From the NCBI GenBank assembly GCA_002698425.1, contig NZXU01000111.1:1-64000 (forward strand): DNA of 64,000 nt, in the 5' to 3' direction. The DNA is from Ahrensia sp. Its GTDB lineage: Bacteria; Pseudomonadota; Alphaproteobacteria; Rhizobiales; Rhizobiaceae. Below the pieces are notes generated by a model. That model did not search any database. It was not told where the DNA came from and was given only the letters and a program-made list of their open reading frames with translations. Below, one piece after another: positions 8,756 to 17,791 of this stretch. Each line of letters opens with the position of its first letter. The stretch's first letter is position 1. A program made the translations under genes and the position numbers.

Positions 8756-8795
8756 GGGCGATCTTTGGAGAAAGATCGCCCGGCTTCTTTAGACC
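8756..8795 (+). terminator. Rho-independent terminator after the TetR gene
   Basis: An 11-bp perfect stem (gggcgatcttt / aaagatcgccc, 8756-8766 with 8771-8781) with a 4-nt loop ends in a T-rich tail (cggcttcttt). It lies 29 nt after the TetR stop. Confidence 0.8.
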
Positions 8796-9113
8796 GCAGA
8801 GGGAGGAGCTGTCGGTCCAATATGCCACCACTGTTTCAGGATGACACGAATCAGTAACCAAATGGTTAACGATTCGGCGAATACATGCAATTCCGCTCAG
8901 TAAGAGTGGGTCGTCTATTTGCATGGGCTGAGACATTTTCGCCACAGATAGGCAAAGTTCAGGCAAGTTTCGCGACTACTTGCGTCCGCGACGGCCGAAT
9001 ATAGGCAAGATCTTGCCTATCTCTAGGGAAGGTAATGCGCCGGCGGTTGGCGCGGCATCCGATCCGATCGAAACAACCAGAGCGGCAAACCTGCCGCGCC
9101 GGACGGCAACCGC
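8796..9113. other. Convergent intergenic region with a 20-bp perfect palindrome
   Basis: No gene is seen in these 318 bases, which separate the TetR gene from the convergent TRAP operon. They hold a perfect palindrome, ATAGGCAAGATCTTGCCTAT, at 9001-9020, and two further AGGCAA copies on the same strand at 8950-8955 and 8961-8966. The dctM stop follows at 9114. Confidence 0.6.
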
Positions 9114-10739
9114 TCAGCGCGCGACGATCTCCGGTCCCATCAGCGCATAGGGCAGCGCCGTCGACAGCACCGGCAGATAGGTGACCAGCACGAGGAAGAC
9201 GAGCAGGACGGCCACGAAGGGCGCGGCCGCGCGCACGACCTGGATCAGGCTCATGCCGGTGATGCCGGATGTGACGAAGAGGTTCAGCCCGATCGGCGGG
9301 GTGATCATGCCGATCTCCATGTTGACCACCATGATGATGCCGAGATGGATCGGATCGACGCCGAGTTCCATGGCGATCGGGAAGACGACCGGGGCGACGA
9401 TCAGCAGCAGGCCGGACGGTTCCATGAACTGGCCGCCGAGCAGAAGCAGCAGATTGACCGCGATCAGGAAGGTGAACCAGGTGAAGCCGGCGTCGACCAT
9501 CAGGCCGGTGATCGCCTGCGGGATGCGCTCCGCCGTCAGCACATGGGCGAAGAGAAGCGCGTTCACGATGATGAACATCAGCATGATGATCGTCTTCGAC
9601 GAGTCGATCATCACCTTGCGCGTGTCGGCGTGGAAGAACGCGCCGAAGAAATGCCGGCCGATCAGGCCGAGATTGCGGGCCCAGATGGGTAGTCCCGCAA
9701 TGATGTTGCGCGGAATGTTGGCGACGCTCGACTCCGGATCGCGCCATATCGCATAGGCGACGAGGACGGCGAGCGACAGGGCGAACCCAAGCCATGCGCG
9801 GCCCGCGGCGGTGACGTTTTCCCAATCGGCGGTGACGAAGAACGACAGCACCATCCAAACGAAGAAGAAAGCGAGCGCGTATACCGTCGCGTTGAAGCCG
9901 ATCTTTGCCGGGGTGTATGTGTCGCTGTCGGCTCCGAGCCAGCGGCGGTCCTTCATGGGGCCCATGTCGCGGTAGACGAAGACGGCGATGAAGAAGGCGT
10001 AGACGGCGGCCACGGCGGCGGCTTCTGTCGGCGTGAAGACGCCGCCATAGATGCCGCCGATAATGATGATGATGAGGAAAAGGCCCCACCCGGCTTCCTT
10101 GCCGCCGCGCATGATCTCGCCGAAGCCCTTCCAGTCTTCGGCCGGCAGGTTGCGGCGGCGGGCGATGACATAGATCGCGATCATCAGCATCAGGCCGGCG
10201 AGCAGGCCCGGAATGACGCCGGCCAGGAACATGCGTCCGACGGAGACATTGGTGGCCGCGGCATAGACGACCATGACGATGGACGGCGGAATGAGGATGC
10301 CGAGCGTGCCCGCATTGGCGATGATGCCGGCGGCGAAGTCCTTGGAATAGCCGACCTGGCGCATGCCGGCGATCGCGATCGTGCCGATGGCGACGACGGT
10401 GGCGGGCGAGGAGCCCGAAAGCGCCGCAAACATCATGCAGGCCAGCACCGAGGCCATGGCCAGGCCGCCGCGGAAATGACCGACCGTGGCGATGGAGAAG
10501 CGGATGATGCGCTTGGCCACGCCGCCGGTGGACATGAAGGCCGATGCAAGCACGAAGAACGGAATGGCGAGCAGCGTGTAGTTCTGCGACGCGGTGAACA
10601 GTTGCAAGGCGACCGACGACATCGAATCGTCGGAGAAGAATGCAATGACGACGATCGACGACAGGCCGAGCGAGATGGCGACCGGCACGCCCAGGAACAG
10701 AAGGCCCAGCACCAGGATGAAGAGGATAGCGGTTTCCAT
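9114..10739 (-). CDS. dctM: TRAP transporter large permease subunit DctM
   Basis: A 541-residue, strongly hydrophobic protein with the DctM start (ILFILVLGLLFLGVPVAISLGL) and the family motifs ALSGSSPATVVAIGTI, GILIPPSIVMVVYA, and FTPTEAAAVAAVYAF. It is the main translocation subunit of a sodium-driven periplasmic-binding-protein transporter. At 541 residues it is about 110 longer than a usual DctM; the extra stretch (roughly residues 260-375) contains two additional membrane segments. It ends the dctPQM operon, starting 6 nt after dctQ. Confidence 0.93.
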   Translation of the reverse strand: METAILFILVLGLLFLGVPVAISLGLSSIVVIAFFSDDSMSSVALQLFTASQNYTLLAIPFFVLASAFMSTGGVAKRIIRFSIATVGHFRGGLAMASVLACMMFAALSGSSPATVVAIGTIAIAGMRQVGYSKDFAAGIIANAGTLGILIPPSIVMVVYAAATNVSVGRMFLAGVIPGLLAGLMLMIAIYVIARRRNLPAEDWKGFGEIMRGGKEAGWGLFLIIIIIGGIYGGVFTPTEAAAVAAVYAFFIAVFVYRDMGPMKDRRWLGADSDTYTPAKIGFNATVYALAFFFVWMVLSFFVTADWENVTAAGRAWLGFALSLAVLVAYAIWRDPESSVANIPRNIIAGLPIWARNLGLIGRHFFGAFFHADTRKVMIDSSKTIIMLMFIIVNALLFAHVLTAERIPQAITGLMVDAGFTWFTFLIAVNLLLLLGGQFMEPSGLLLIVAPVVFPIAMELGVDPIHLGIIMVVNMEIGMITPPIGLNLFVTSGITGMSLIQVVRAAAPFVAVLLVFLVLVTYLPVLSTALPYALMGPEIVAR

Positions 10740-10745
10740 GGCGGA

Positions 10746-11441
10746 TCAGTCCTTCAAGGTGTCGCGGTTTTCCGCCACGAGCTCTTCGGCCTCGTGCCCG
10801 GCGATGATGAGTTCGCGGTCGCCGCGCCAGATCAGGATGAAGGCCTGCACCGCACGATAGGCGATGAGCGTCAGTCCGACGGGAAGGGCGAGATAGGCGA
10901 TCCAGCGCTGCACGCGCTCCTGCAGGCCGAAGCTCTCCTGCATCCACAGCGGATAGCGCAGATCGTCGAGACCGGTTCCGCGGTCATACATGAAAGTCCA
11001 GTAGCCGAGCGCGCCGGATGTCTGCCAGCGGGTCACCTCCTGGGCTCCGACAAACTGCAGCCAGCCGGCGTGCATCAGCATGGCCGCGTAAAGGAAGACG
11101 CAGAGCGCGCCGAACAACGCCGCGATGCGAAACAGCGGCTTGGGAAGGAGCCGGATCAGCGCGTCGACGCCCAGATGCATGCCCTGTTTGACGCCGTAAC
11201 TCGCGCCGATCAGGATCAGCCATGCGAACAGCACGCGCGTCAGTTCCAGCGCGCCGCCCCACCCGGAGTTGAAACCGTAGCGGGCAACCACCTGCGAGAA
11301 CGAAACGATCGTGATCAGCGCGAGGAGAATCGCGATGAAGTTCTCCTCGAACGTATTGACGGTTTCCGGTCTGTATCGTTCCGCAACGAACAGGATGCAG
11401 AGCATCAGCACCAGAAGTGCGGCTGGCCAGAACAGTTCCAT
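10746..11441 (-). CDS. dctQ: TRAP transporter small permease subunit DctQ
   Basis: A 231-residue membrane protein with four predicted helices and the DctQ-type stretch FSQVVARYGFNSGWGGALELTRVLFAWLILIGASYGVKQGMHLGVD. It forms the integral-membrane complex with DctM and passes substrate from DctP. The sequence is longer than average because of a loop between helices 3 and 4 (WQTSGALGYWTFMYDRGTG). It lies between dctP, from which it is separated by a stem-loop, and dctM. Confidence 0.9.
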   Translation of the reverse strand: MELFWPAALLVLMLCILFVAERYRPETVNTFEENFIAILLALITIVSFSQVVARYGFNSGWGGALELTRVLFAWLILIGASYGVKQGMHLGVDALIRLLPKPLFRIAALFGALCVFLYAAMLMHAGWLQFVGAQEVTRWQTSGALGYWTFMYDRGTGLDDLRYPLWMQESFGLQERVQRWIAYLALPVGLTLIAYRAVQAFILIWRGDRELIIAGHEAEELVAENRDTLKD

Positions 11442-11498
11442 GGACGTGTCCCCCGGCGTCAGATGGATGGCGCGCGTGCGATTATTGTTATGGTTGCC

Positions 11499-11525
11499 CC
11501 GCCGGGCGAGAGATTCGCCCGGCGG
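11499..11525 (-). other. Intercistronic stem-loop between dctP and dctQ
   Basis: An 11-bp perfect stem (ccgccgggcga / tcgcccggcgg, 11499-11509 with 11515-11525) has a 5-nt loop and no T tract on the minus strand. Such hairpins after a binding-protein gene commonly protect the upstream mRNA part and raise the amount of binding protein over permeases; that role is inferred here. Confidence 0.7.
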
Positions 11526-11541
11526 TCATATCTTTTCTAGA

Positions 11542-12546
11542 TCAGGAGCCGTTGGACGAGACGGCGGCGTCGATCAGATCCTTGCCGATATCGCCTTCGA
11601 ACTGCTCCCAAACCGGCTTCATGACCGAAACCCATTCCGCACGCTGTTCCGGCGTCAGTTCGCGGACGGTCGCGCCGGCGTCGATGATGTTCTGCCGGTT
11701 GGCGGCTTCCTTCTCGGCGACCTGTGCATTGGCTGCGCGGGTCACGTCATTGACGATCGACAGGAACTGTTCGCGAACATCCGCGTCGAGGCCGTTCAGC
11801 CAATCGGTCGACGTCACCAGCAGATAGGCGAGAAGCTGGTGGTTCGTCTCGGTGATGCCGTCCTGCACCTCGAAGAACTTCTGGGTGTAGATGTTCGACC
11901 AGGAGTTTTCCTGCCCGTCGACGACGCCCGTTTGCAGCGCGCCGTAGACTTCCTTGAAGGCAAGCTTCTGGGCCGATGCCCCCATCGCCTCGATCATCGC
12001 GACGGCCACGTCGGATGTCTGGACGCGGAACTTGAGACCGTTGGCGTCGGAGGGAACGAGAAGCGGCTTGTTGGCCGAGAACTGCTTGAGGCCGGAGGAC
12101 CAGTAGCCGAGGCCGGTGTATCCGTCGCTTTCCGTTACCTTCAGGAGATCCTTGGCGGCGTCCGTCTCCGTGAAGGCGGCGACGGCGTCAAGCGAGGAGA
12201 ACAGGAACGGAAGGTCGAACAAGCGGTATTTCTTCGTGTAGGCCTCGAACTTGGAGAGCGACGGCGCTGCAAGCTGCACATCGCCCAGGACGAGCGCTTC
12301 CATCACCTTGTCGTCGTCGTAAAGCGTGGAGTTCGCGAAAACCTCCATGCAGGCGGTGCCGTTCATTTCCTCGTTGACGCGTTCGGCGAGCATGGTCGCC
12401 GCATCGCCCTTCGGGTGACCGGTGGCGGCGACGACGTGGCTGAACTTGATGACCATTTCGCCGTCGTCGCAGGCTTCCTGCGCGAGCGCCTGGCCTGCGG
12501 CAAAGGTGATGGCGAGCGCCGAGACGGCGCCGAGAAGCTTCTTCAT
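11542..12546 (-). CDS. dctP: TRAP transporter substrate-binding protein DctP
   Basis: A 334-residue periplasmic protein with a signal peptide (residues 1-23, cut after GQALA). Family features include IKFSHVVAATGHPKGDAA, the conserved arginine in GLKFRVQTSDV, thought to bind the substrate carboxylate, and VYGALQTGVVDGQENSWSNIY. This text is characteristic of DctP-type C4-dicarboxylate or related organic-acid binders. ATG at 12546 is chosen for its strong GGAGG site 9 nt upstream. The gene is preceded by a sigma-54 promoter-like site and a palindrome, and followed by a stem-loop before dctQ. Confidence 0.93.
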   Translation of the reverse strand: MKKLLGAVSALAITFAAGQALAQEACDDGEMVIKFSHVVAATGHPKGDAATMLAERVNEEMNGTACMEVFANSTLYDDDKVMEALVLGDVQLAAPSLSKFEAYTKKYRLFDLPFLFSSLDAVAAFTETDAAKDLLKVTESDGYTGLGYWSSGLKQFSANKPLLVPSDANGLKFRVQTSDVAVAMIEAMGASAQKLAFKEVYGALQTGVVDGQENSWSNIYTQKFFEVQDGITETNHQLLAYLLVTSTDWLNGLDADVREQFLSIVNDVTRAANAQVAEKEAANRQNIIDAGATVRELTPEQRAEWVSVMKPVWEQFEGDIGKDLIDAAVSSNGS

Positions 12547-12680
12547 GAGATTTACCTCCACTAAGGGGACCATTCCCCGGTTCTCACGACACAGGGAGGC
12601 ATCGGCCCAAGGCCGGCTGTTCGCGGTCGTGTCCGCGCTCCTCCCTCAAAAGGCGTCAAAACCTTTCAGGCAAAAAGGTT

Positions 12681-12697
12681 AGCACATGGCGTGCCAG
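12681..12697 (-). promoter_or_regulatory. Sigma-54 (-24/-12) promoter for dctPQM
   Basis: On the minus strand the sequence CTGGCACGCCATGTGCT matches the consensus TGGCACG-N4-TTGC with a single change (GTGC for TTGC); the invariant GG and GC dinucleotides have the correct 10-nt gap. It lies about 135 nt before the dctP start and between that gene and the gene for a sigma-54 activator. Confidence 0.85.
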
Positions 12698-12744
12698 TTT
12701 CCAGACGGGCGGAATTGCGGGTTTTGCGCGGAGAGTTTGCCGTT

Positions 12745-12768
12745 GAATGGGTAGACTCCTACCCATTC
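12745..12768. promoter_or_regulatory. Putative DctD upstream activator site (palindrome)
   Basis: A perfect inverted repeat with 10-bp arms (GAATGGGTAG and CTACCCATTC) around ACTC lies about 50-70 nt upstream of the -24 element, a normal position for an enhancer-binding protein. A partial half-site, CTACCC, recurs at 12791-12796 at the dctD stop. Confidence 0.7.
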
Positions 12769-12790
12769 GACCCCGGCGATGTCACCGAAA

Positions 12791-14140
12791 CTACCCGTCG
12801 GCGTCGGAGGCGATGCCGAGCTTGCGCATCTTGTCGTAAAGGCCCTTGCGGGAAATGCCGAGCGCCTCGTGGACGTCCTTCAGCTTGCCGCCGGCCTTGC
12901 GGATCTCCGCCTCGATGACGGCGCGCTCGAAGGCGGCCATGCGGTCCGACAGGGGGCCGCCGAAGTCCTCTCCCGCGGACGCCGCCCCGTTGCCGAACCC
13001 GTTCCACAGGCCGAGCACCCAGCGGTCCGCGACATTGCGCAATTCGCGGACATTGCCGGGCCATTCATGGGCGACCAGCTGGCGTTCCAGCGCGGGGGTG
13101 AATTCGGGGATCTCGCGGCGATAGCGGGCGCGGGCGAGGCGGGCGAGCCGTTCGAAGAGGAGCGGGATGTCCTCGCGCCGATCGCGCAGCGGCGGGATCG
13201 ACAGCGAGACGACATTGAGGCGGTAGAACAGATCGGCGCGGAAACGGCCGGCCTTCGCCTCCTGCGACAGGTCCGATTTCGTCGCGGCGATGAAGCGAAC
13301 ATCGAGCGGAATGCGCTTGTTGGAACCGAGGCGCTCGATCGCGCGCTCCTCGATGGCGCGCAGGAGTTTCGCCTGCAGGTCGAGCGGCATGGATTCGATC
13401 TCGTCGAGAAAGACCGTTCCGCCATCGGCGTGTTCGAGCTTGCCGATGCGCTGTTTGGATGCGCCGGTAAAGGCGCCGGCTTCGTGGCCGAACAGTTCGG
13501 ATTCGAAGATGTCCGGCGGAAGGGCGGCGCAGTTGAGCGCGACGAAGCCTGCAGAAGCGCGCGGCGAGAAATCATGCAGGGCGCGGGCGACGACCTCCTT
13601 GCCGGCGCCGGTCTCGCCGATGACGATGACGTCGGCGCCGGTGTCGGCGACCAGTTCGATCTCATCACGCAACGCGGCGATCGCGGGCGAGCGGCCGACG
13701 ATCCGCTCGGCAATGCCGCTGACCGCGTCGAGCTCGGAGCGCAGGATGCGGTTTTCCAGGACGAGGCGGCGCTTTTCCAGCGCGCGGCGGGTGACGGCGC
13801 CGAGATCCTGGACGCGAAAGGGTTTCGGAATGAAGTCGTAGGCGCCTTCGCGCATCGCGTCGACGGCGATCTGGATGTCGCCATGGCCTGTGACGAGGAT
13901 GACGGGGATCGCCGGGTCGATTTCCAGCACCCTCGCCATGAACTGCATGCCGTCCATGTCGGGCATGCGGATGTCGGACACGACGGCGCCGGCGAAGTCG
14001 CGATGGATCGCCTCCAGCGCGTCGGACGGGCGCTTGAAGTCGACGACATCGAGATCGTCGAGTTCGAGGCCCTGCCTCAGGGCGTGGCGCAGATCGTCAT
14101 CGTCGTCGACGAGGAGGATGTCCGGTCCGGATTGGGTCAA
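12791..14140 (-). CDS. dctD: Sigma-54-dependent response regulator DctD
   Basis: A 449-residue NtrC-family activator. The receiver domain (about residues 5-120) has the acidic pocket VDDDDD and phosphorylation site D56 (VSDIRMPDMDG). The AAA+ domain shows Walker A GETGAGKE, the sigma-54-contacting GAFTGA loop, FLDEIESMP (Walker B), and RADLFYRLNV. The C-terminal Fis-like helix-turn-helix ends ISRKGLYDKMRKLGI. The start is set at TTG 14140 because it lies 25 nt after dctB's stop and just before the receiver; an in-frame ATG at 14245 would overlap dctB by 80 nt. It should activate dctPQM when phosphorylated by DctB. Confidence 0.9.
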   Translation of the reverse strand: MTQSGPDILLVDDDDDLRHALRQGLELDDLDVVDFKRPSDALEAIHRDFAGAVVSDIRMPDMDGMQFMARVLEIDPAIPVILVTGHGDIQIAVDAMREGAYDFIPKPFRVQDLGAVTRRALEKRRLVLENRILRSELDAVSGIAERIVGRSPAIAALRDEIELVADTGADVIVIGETGAGKEVVARALHDFSPRASAGFVALNCAALPPDIFESELFGHEAGAFTGASKQRIGKLEHADGGTVFLDEIESMPLDLQAKLLRAIEERAIERLGSNKRIPLDVRFIAATKSDLSQEAKAGRFRADLFYRLNVVSLSIPPLRDRREDIPLLFERLARLARARYRREIPEFTPALERQLVAHEWPGNVRELRNVADRWVLGLWNGFGNGAASAGEDFGGPLSDRMAAFERAVIEAEIRKAGGKLKDVHEALGISRKGLYDKMRKLGIASDADG

Positions 14141-14165
14141 GGGCGTCTCGTCCTCTCGTTCGGCA

Positions 14166-15971
14166 TCATTCCGCTGCCTGGGCCTGATGGCCCTCCGCCG
14201 GAATGTCGATGACGAAACAGGCCCCGGTTTCCCCGTCGCGGTCAACCAGCCGGACGGAGCCTTCGAGATCGCGCACGACGCTGTCGACGATGGAAAGGCC
14301 CAGCCCGAGGCCGGACCCGACCGGTTTCGTGGTGAAGAAGGGGTCGAAGACCTTGCCCCTCACATCCGGGTCGATGCCCGGACCGTTGTCGGCTATGCGG
14401 ATCATCACGCGGCCATCCTCCGCCCAGGCGGAGATGTCGATGCGCGCTCCCGCCGGCGCGATGCCGTCCGCGCCTGCCAATGCGTCGACAGCGTTGCCGA
14501 CGAGGTTGACGACGATCTGGGAGAGGCGGATGGGGCCGGTATGGGCGGTCAGGCCGGCGGGAATGTCGGTGGCGATCCGGACCCCCGCCTTCTTGGCCTT
14601 CTGGCCGACCAGCAGCAGCGCCTCGGACACGACGCTGCCGATCCCTGCCGGAACCAGCGCTGTGCCGGGCTTGCGCGAAAAGGAGAGCAGCGTCTTCGAC
14701 AACTGGCTCATGCGGTCGACCATCTGGCCGATGCGCGCGAGCACGTCGGGCACGGCGGCTGTCTTGCCGCGCTCGATCATCTTCGCGGCGTTGTCGGCAT
14801 AGGTCTTTATGGCGGCGAGCGGCTGGTTGTATTCGTGGCTGAGCGTCGCCGACATCTGGCCGATGACGGCAAGCTTGGCGGCGTGGACCAGTTCGCCCTG
14901 CGTTTCGCGCAGCTGCTCCTCGGTCAGGCGACGGGCCTCGTTTTCCTGGCGCAGCGCCGCGTTGACCTCTGACAATTCGGCGGTGCGGTCGCGAACCACC
15001 CTTTCGAGACGCATGTTCTGCGCCTTCTCGCGGCGCATGCGGGTGTCGGCCATTTCCTGGCGCCAGACGAGAAGTAGCGTCGACAGGCCGATCAGAAGCA
15101 CCGTCAGCCCGGTAATCCAGGACGCGTTGCGCCGGGCCGTGGCGACCGGCCCGGCATCGACCAGCACATGCATGGTCCAGCCGAGAATGGGAATGTGCCG
15201 CGCGGCCTCGACAAAAAGCGCATTATCCGCGTCGGGCACGCGAATGAACTCGCCGGCGGAAAATGCAAGCGGCCCGATGCCGGGCGCGGCCTCGGATGCG
15301 GCCCAGGGCCGGCTCACCCATTGCGAGCGGTTCGACAGGAAGACGAATTCGCGCGCGTCGGTGACAAAGATCGGGTGGCTCGACAGGGACCAGTTGGCCT
15401 CGATCGCCCAGAACGGAACGGCGACGAGGATCATGCCCGCATCCGCGCCGGGGCGAGGGCCGGGAATATGCGAGGCGAAGGCATAGGCGCGCGACCCGTC
15501 GGCAAGCCGGAGCGCGGTGCGGCCGAGCCGGCGCTGGGCGACCGTTTGCGGCAGGCCGGAGGCGATGATGGTTTTCGTCTCGATCAGGCCGTTCGCCGAG
15601 GCGATGACCCGCCCCTTGATCGTCGCGACGGCGACATCGCGGGCGCCGGAGGCGGCGGCGACGCTCGGCAGGAGCGAACGCATGGATTCGGCCTGTTCGC
15701 GCGGCGGGCCATCCAGGAAAAGGCTGCGGACATCGGCGCGCCGCGACAGGAGCGGCGGGATCAGCCGGTATTTCTCCATCACGCCGGACAGGGCCTCGAT
15801 CTGCAGCGCGAGCGTTTCCTCGGCGGTGGCGGCGAGCGAGGTGCGGGCGCGCTCGCCGGCCCAGTCCCGGGCGGTCCAGACCGACAGGCCAAGGCACAGA
15901 AGCGTCACCCCGATCACCGCGCGGGTGACCAGGCGATAGCGTTTCTTCAACTGTGCGCCGCTTGCCGTCAT
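14166..15971 (-). CDS. dctB: Sensor histidine kinase DctB
   Basis: A 601-residue membrane kinase. Two transmembrane helices (about residues 14-33 and 285-305) flank a periplasmic double-Cache-like sensor that binds the ligand. A coiled coil (ERVVRDRTAELSEVNAALRQENEARRLTEEQLRETQ) leads to the dimerisation domain with phospho-acceptor H379 (LSHEYNQPLAAIKTYADN). The ATPase part has NLVGNAVDA, DNGPGI and GLGLGLSIV. Together with DctD it forms a two-component system next to the transporter it should regulate; the periplasmic ligand is probably the dicarboxylate or related acid transported by DctPQM. Confidence 0.92.
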   Translation of the reverse strand: MTASGAQLKKRYRLVTRAVIGVTLLCLGLSVWTARDWAGERARTSLAATAEETLALQIEALSGVMEKYRLIPPLLSRRADVRSLFLDGPPREQAESMRSLLPSVAAASGARDVAVATIKGRVIASANGLIETKTIIASGLPQTVAQRRLGRTALRLADGSRAYAFASHIPGPRPGADAGMILVAVPFWAIEANWSLSSHPIFVTDAREFVFLSNRSQWVSRPWAASEAAPGIGPLAFSAGEFIRVPDADNALFVEAARHIPILGWTMHVLVDAGPVATARRNASWITGLTVLLIGLSTLLLVWRQEMADTRMRREKAQNMRLERVVRDRTAELSEVNAALRQENEARRLTEEQLRETQGELVHAAKLAVIGQMSATLSHEYNQPLAAIKTYADNAAKMIERGKTAAVPDVLARIGQMVDRMSQLSKTLLSFSRKPGTALVPAGIGSVVSEALLLVGQKAKKAGVRIATDIPAGLTAHTGPIRLSQIVVNLVGNAVDALAGADGIAPAGARIDISAWAEDGRVMIRIADNGPGIDPDVRGKVFDPFFTTKPVGSGLGLGLSIVDSVVRDLEGSVRLVDRDGETGACFVIDIPAEGHQAQAAE

Positions 15972-15989
15972 GACCGGCGTTTTTACCGG

Positions 15990-17102
15990 TCAGTCGTGTT
16001 CCTGCACAAGCCGACGTTCGAAGGAGAGTGTCTTTATCAGCGCGTAGACCGTATTGCCGGGGCGCAGGCCGAGATCTTCCACCGTGCGGCGGGTGACGCG
16101 CGCCTTGACGAGTTGTAGGCCGACAATGCCGCGAATCTCGACGGAGGCACGGCCGTCCCCGATGATTTCCTCGATGACCATGGGAAGCTGATTGCGCACC
16201 GACAGGTCGCTACGCGGAACCAGCGACAGGGCGACGTCGCTGGAATCGACGCGAAGGCGCAAGGCCGTTCCGGGTCGGGGCAGGTCCTCGCGGTTGCCGG
16301 GACCGAGAAGATAGACCGTGTAGCCCTCCAGATCGAGCTCCATCATGTCGTGCTCTTCGTCGTAATGACGGAAGATGGCGCGCAGCAAGACGCTGGCGGC
16401 GCCCTGGCCGAGATATGCGCCGAGGTCGGAGCGGGCAAAGAGCGCGGTGGCATCGCCGGAGGCGACGACGCGGCCCTCGGAGACGAGCACCAGCGTATCG
16501 GCGAGCCGTGCGATCTCCTCGATCTCGTGGCTGACATAGAGGATCGGGATGCGCGTTTCGGAGCGGATGCGCTCCAGATAGGGCATGATCCGCGCGCGCC
16601 GGGCATGATCGAGCGAGGCGAGCGGTTCGTCCATCAGCAGGATCTGCGGGTTCGACATCAGGGCCCGGGCGATGGCGACGCGCTTGCGTTCGCCGCCGGA
16701 CAGGGTTTCCGGCATGCGCTCGATCAGGGCCTCGATGCCGAGCATGGCGACGATCTGGTCGAATTCGGGCTGGCCGGGCCGCGCCGCATTGCGGGTGGCG
16801 CCATAGGCGATGTTGCGCCGGACATTCATGTGCGGGAACAGGCGGTCGTCCTGGAAGACGTAGCCGACCTTGCGGCGATGCGCGGAGACGTGGACGCCCT
16901 TTTGCGTGTCCTCGACGATCCGTCCGCCATATTCGATGCGGGCGCGGTCCGGCCGGGTCAGCCCGGCGACGGCGCGCAGCAGGGTTGATTTCCCGGCGCC
17001 CGACTGGCCGAAGATCGCGGTGATGCCATGCCCGGCCTCGAAGGCGGCTTCGAGCGTGAACTCCCCGGCCCTGACGGCGATGTCGACGGCGAGTTCAGCC
17101 AT
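15990..17102 (-). CDS. modC: Molybdate ABC transporter ATP-binding protein ModC
   Basis: A 370-residue ABC ATPase: Walker A GQSGAGKST (about residues 33-41), Q-loop in GYVFQDDRLFPHM, signature LSGGERKRVAIARAL, and Walker B LLMDEPLASLD. The C-terminal region (about residues 295-360) is a molybdate-binding TOBE/MOP domain (SVRNQLPMVIEEIIG, LVKARVTRRTVEDLGLRPG). It energises uptake through ModB. The start overlaps the modB stop by 8 nt. Last gene of modEABC. Confidence 0.93.
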   Translation of the reverse strand: MAELAVDIAVRAGEFTLEAAFEAGHGITAIFGQSGAGKSTLLRAVAGLTRPDRARIEYGGRIVEDTQKGVHVSAHRRKVGYVFQDDRLFPHMNVRRNIAYGATRNAARPGQPEFDQIVAMLGIEALIERMPETLSGGERKRVAIARALMSNPQILLMDEPLASLDHARRARIMPYLERIRSETRIPILYVSHEIEEIARLADTLVLVSEGRVVASGDATALFARSDLGAYLGQGAASVLLRAIFRHYDEEHDMMELDLEGYTVYLLGPGNREDLPRPGTALRLRVDSSDVALSLVPRSDLSVRNQLPMVIEEIIGDGRASVEIRGIVGLQLVKARVTRRTVEDLGLRPGNTVYALIKTLSFERRLVQEHD

Positions 17103-17790
17103 TGCGGGCCTTTTTCACGGAGGGCAGGCGGGACGCGACCCATTCGGAGGCGAGGATCGCGCCGATGGCGAGAAACACGGAGAAGGCGATCAGCCTCAGC
17201 GCGGCGGCGTCGCCCGTCGGGCTTTGCAGCAGCGAGTAGATCGCCAGCGACAGGGTCTGGGTCTGGCCCGGAATATTCGAGACGAAGGTGATGGTCGCGC
17301 CGAATTCGCCCAGCGCCTTGGCGAAGCCAAGGATGATTCCGGCGAGGATGCCCGGAAAGGCGAGCGGCAGGACGACGGTGACGAGGATGCGCAGGCGGCC
17401 GGCGCCGAGCGTTCTGGCGGCTTCCTCGAGGCCCGGATCGATCGCCTCGAGAGAGAGGCGGATCGGGCGGACAAGCAGCGGAAAGCCCATGACGGCGGCG
17501 GCGAGCGCGGCGCCGGTCCAGCGGAAGGCGAATTCGAGGCCGGTCGTTTCGCGCAGGAGCCAGCCGAGCGGGCCGTTCGCGCCGAACCAGACGAGCAGCG
17601 CATAGCCGGTGACGACGGGCGGCAGGACGAGGGGGAGCGTCGTGACCGCCTGGAGCAGACCACGGCCGCGGAACCGCCAGCGGGCGAGCGCCCATGCGAC
17701 GAGAAAGGCAAAGGGGAGCGCCGCCGCCATGGCGGTGGTCGCGACTTTCAGCGACAGCGCGATGATCGCAAGTTCGCCCCCCGTCAGCAT
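17095..17790 (-). CDS. modB: Molybdate ABC transporter permease ModB
   Basis: A 231-residue permease with about five membrane helices and the EAA-type coupling motif EAARTLGAGRLRILVTVVLPLAFPGI near residues 138-163. The text PLVLPPVVTGYALLVWFG and FAKALGEFGATITFVSNIPGQTQTL is diagnostic for ModB. It forms the channel of the molybdate importer with ModA and ModC. The start lies 1 nt from the modA stop. Confidence 0.94.
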   Translation of the reverse strand: MLTGGELAIIALSLKVATTAMAAALPFAFLVAWALARWRFRGRGLLQAVTTLPLVLPPVVTGYALLVWFGANGPLGWLLRETTGLEFAFRWTGAALAAAVMGFPLLVRPIRLSLEAIDPGLEEAARTLGAGRLRILVTVVLPLAFPGILAGIILGFAKALGEFGATITFVSNIPGQTQTLSLAIYSLLQSPTGDAAALRLIAFSVFLAIGAILASEWVASRLPSVKKARNG

Positions 17791-17791
17791 G

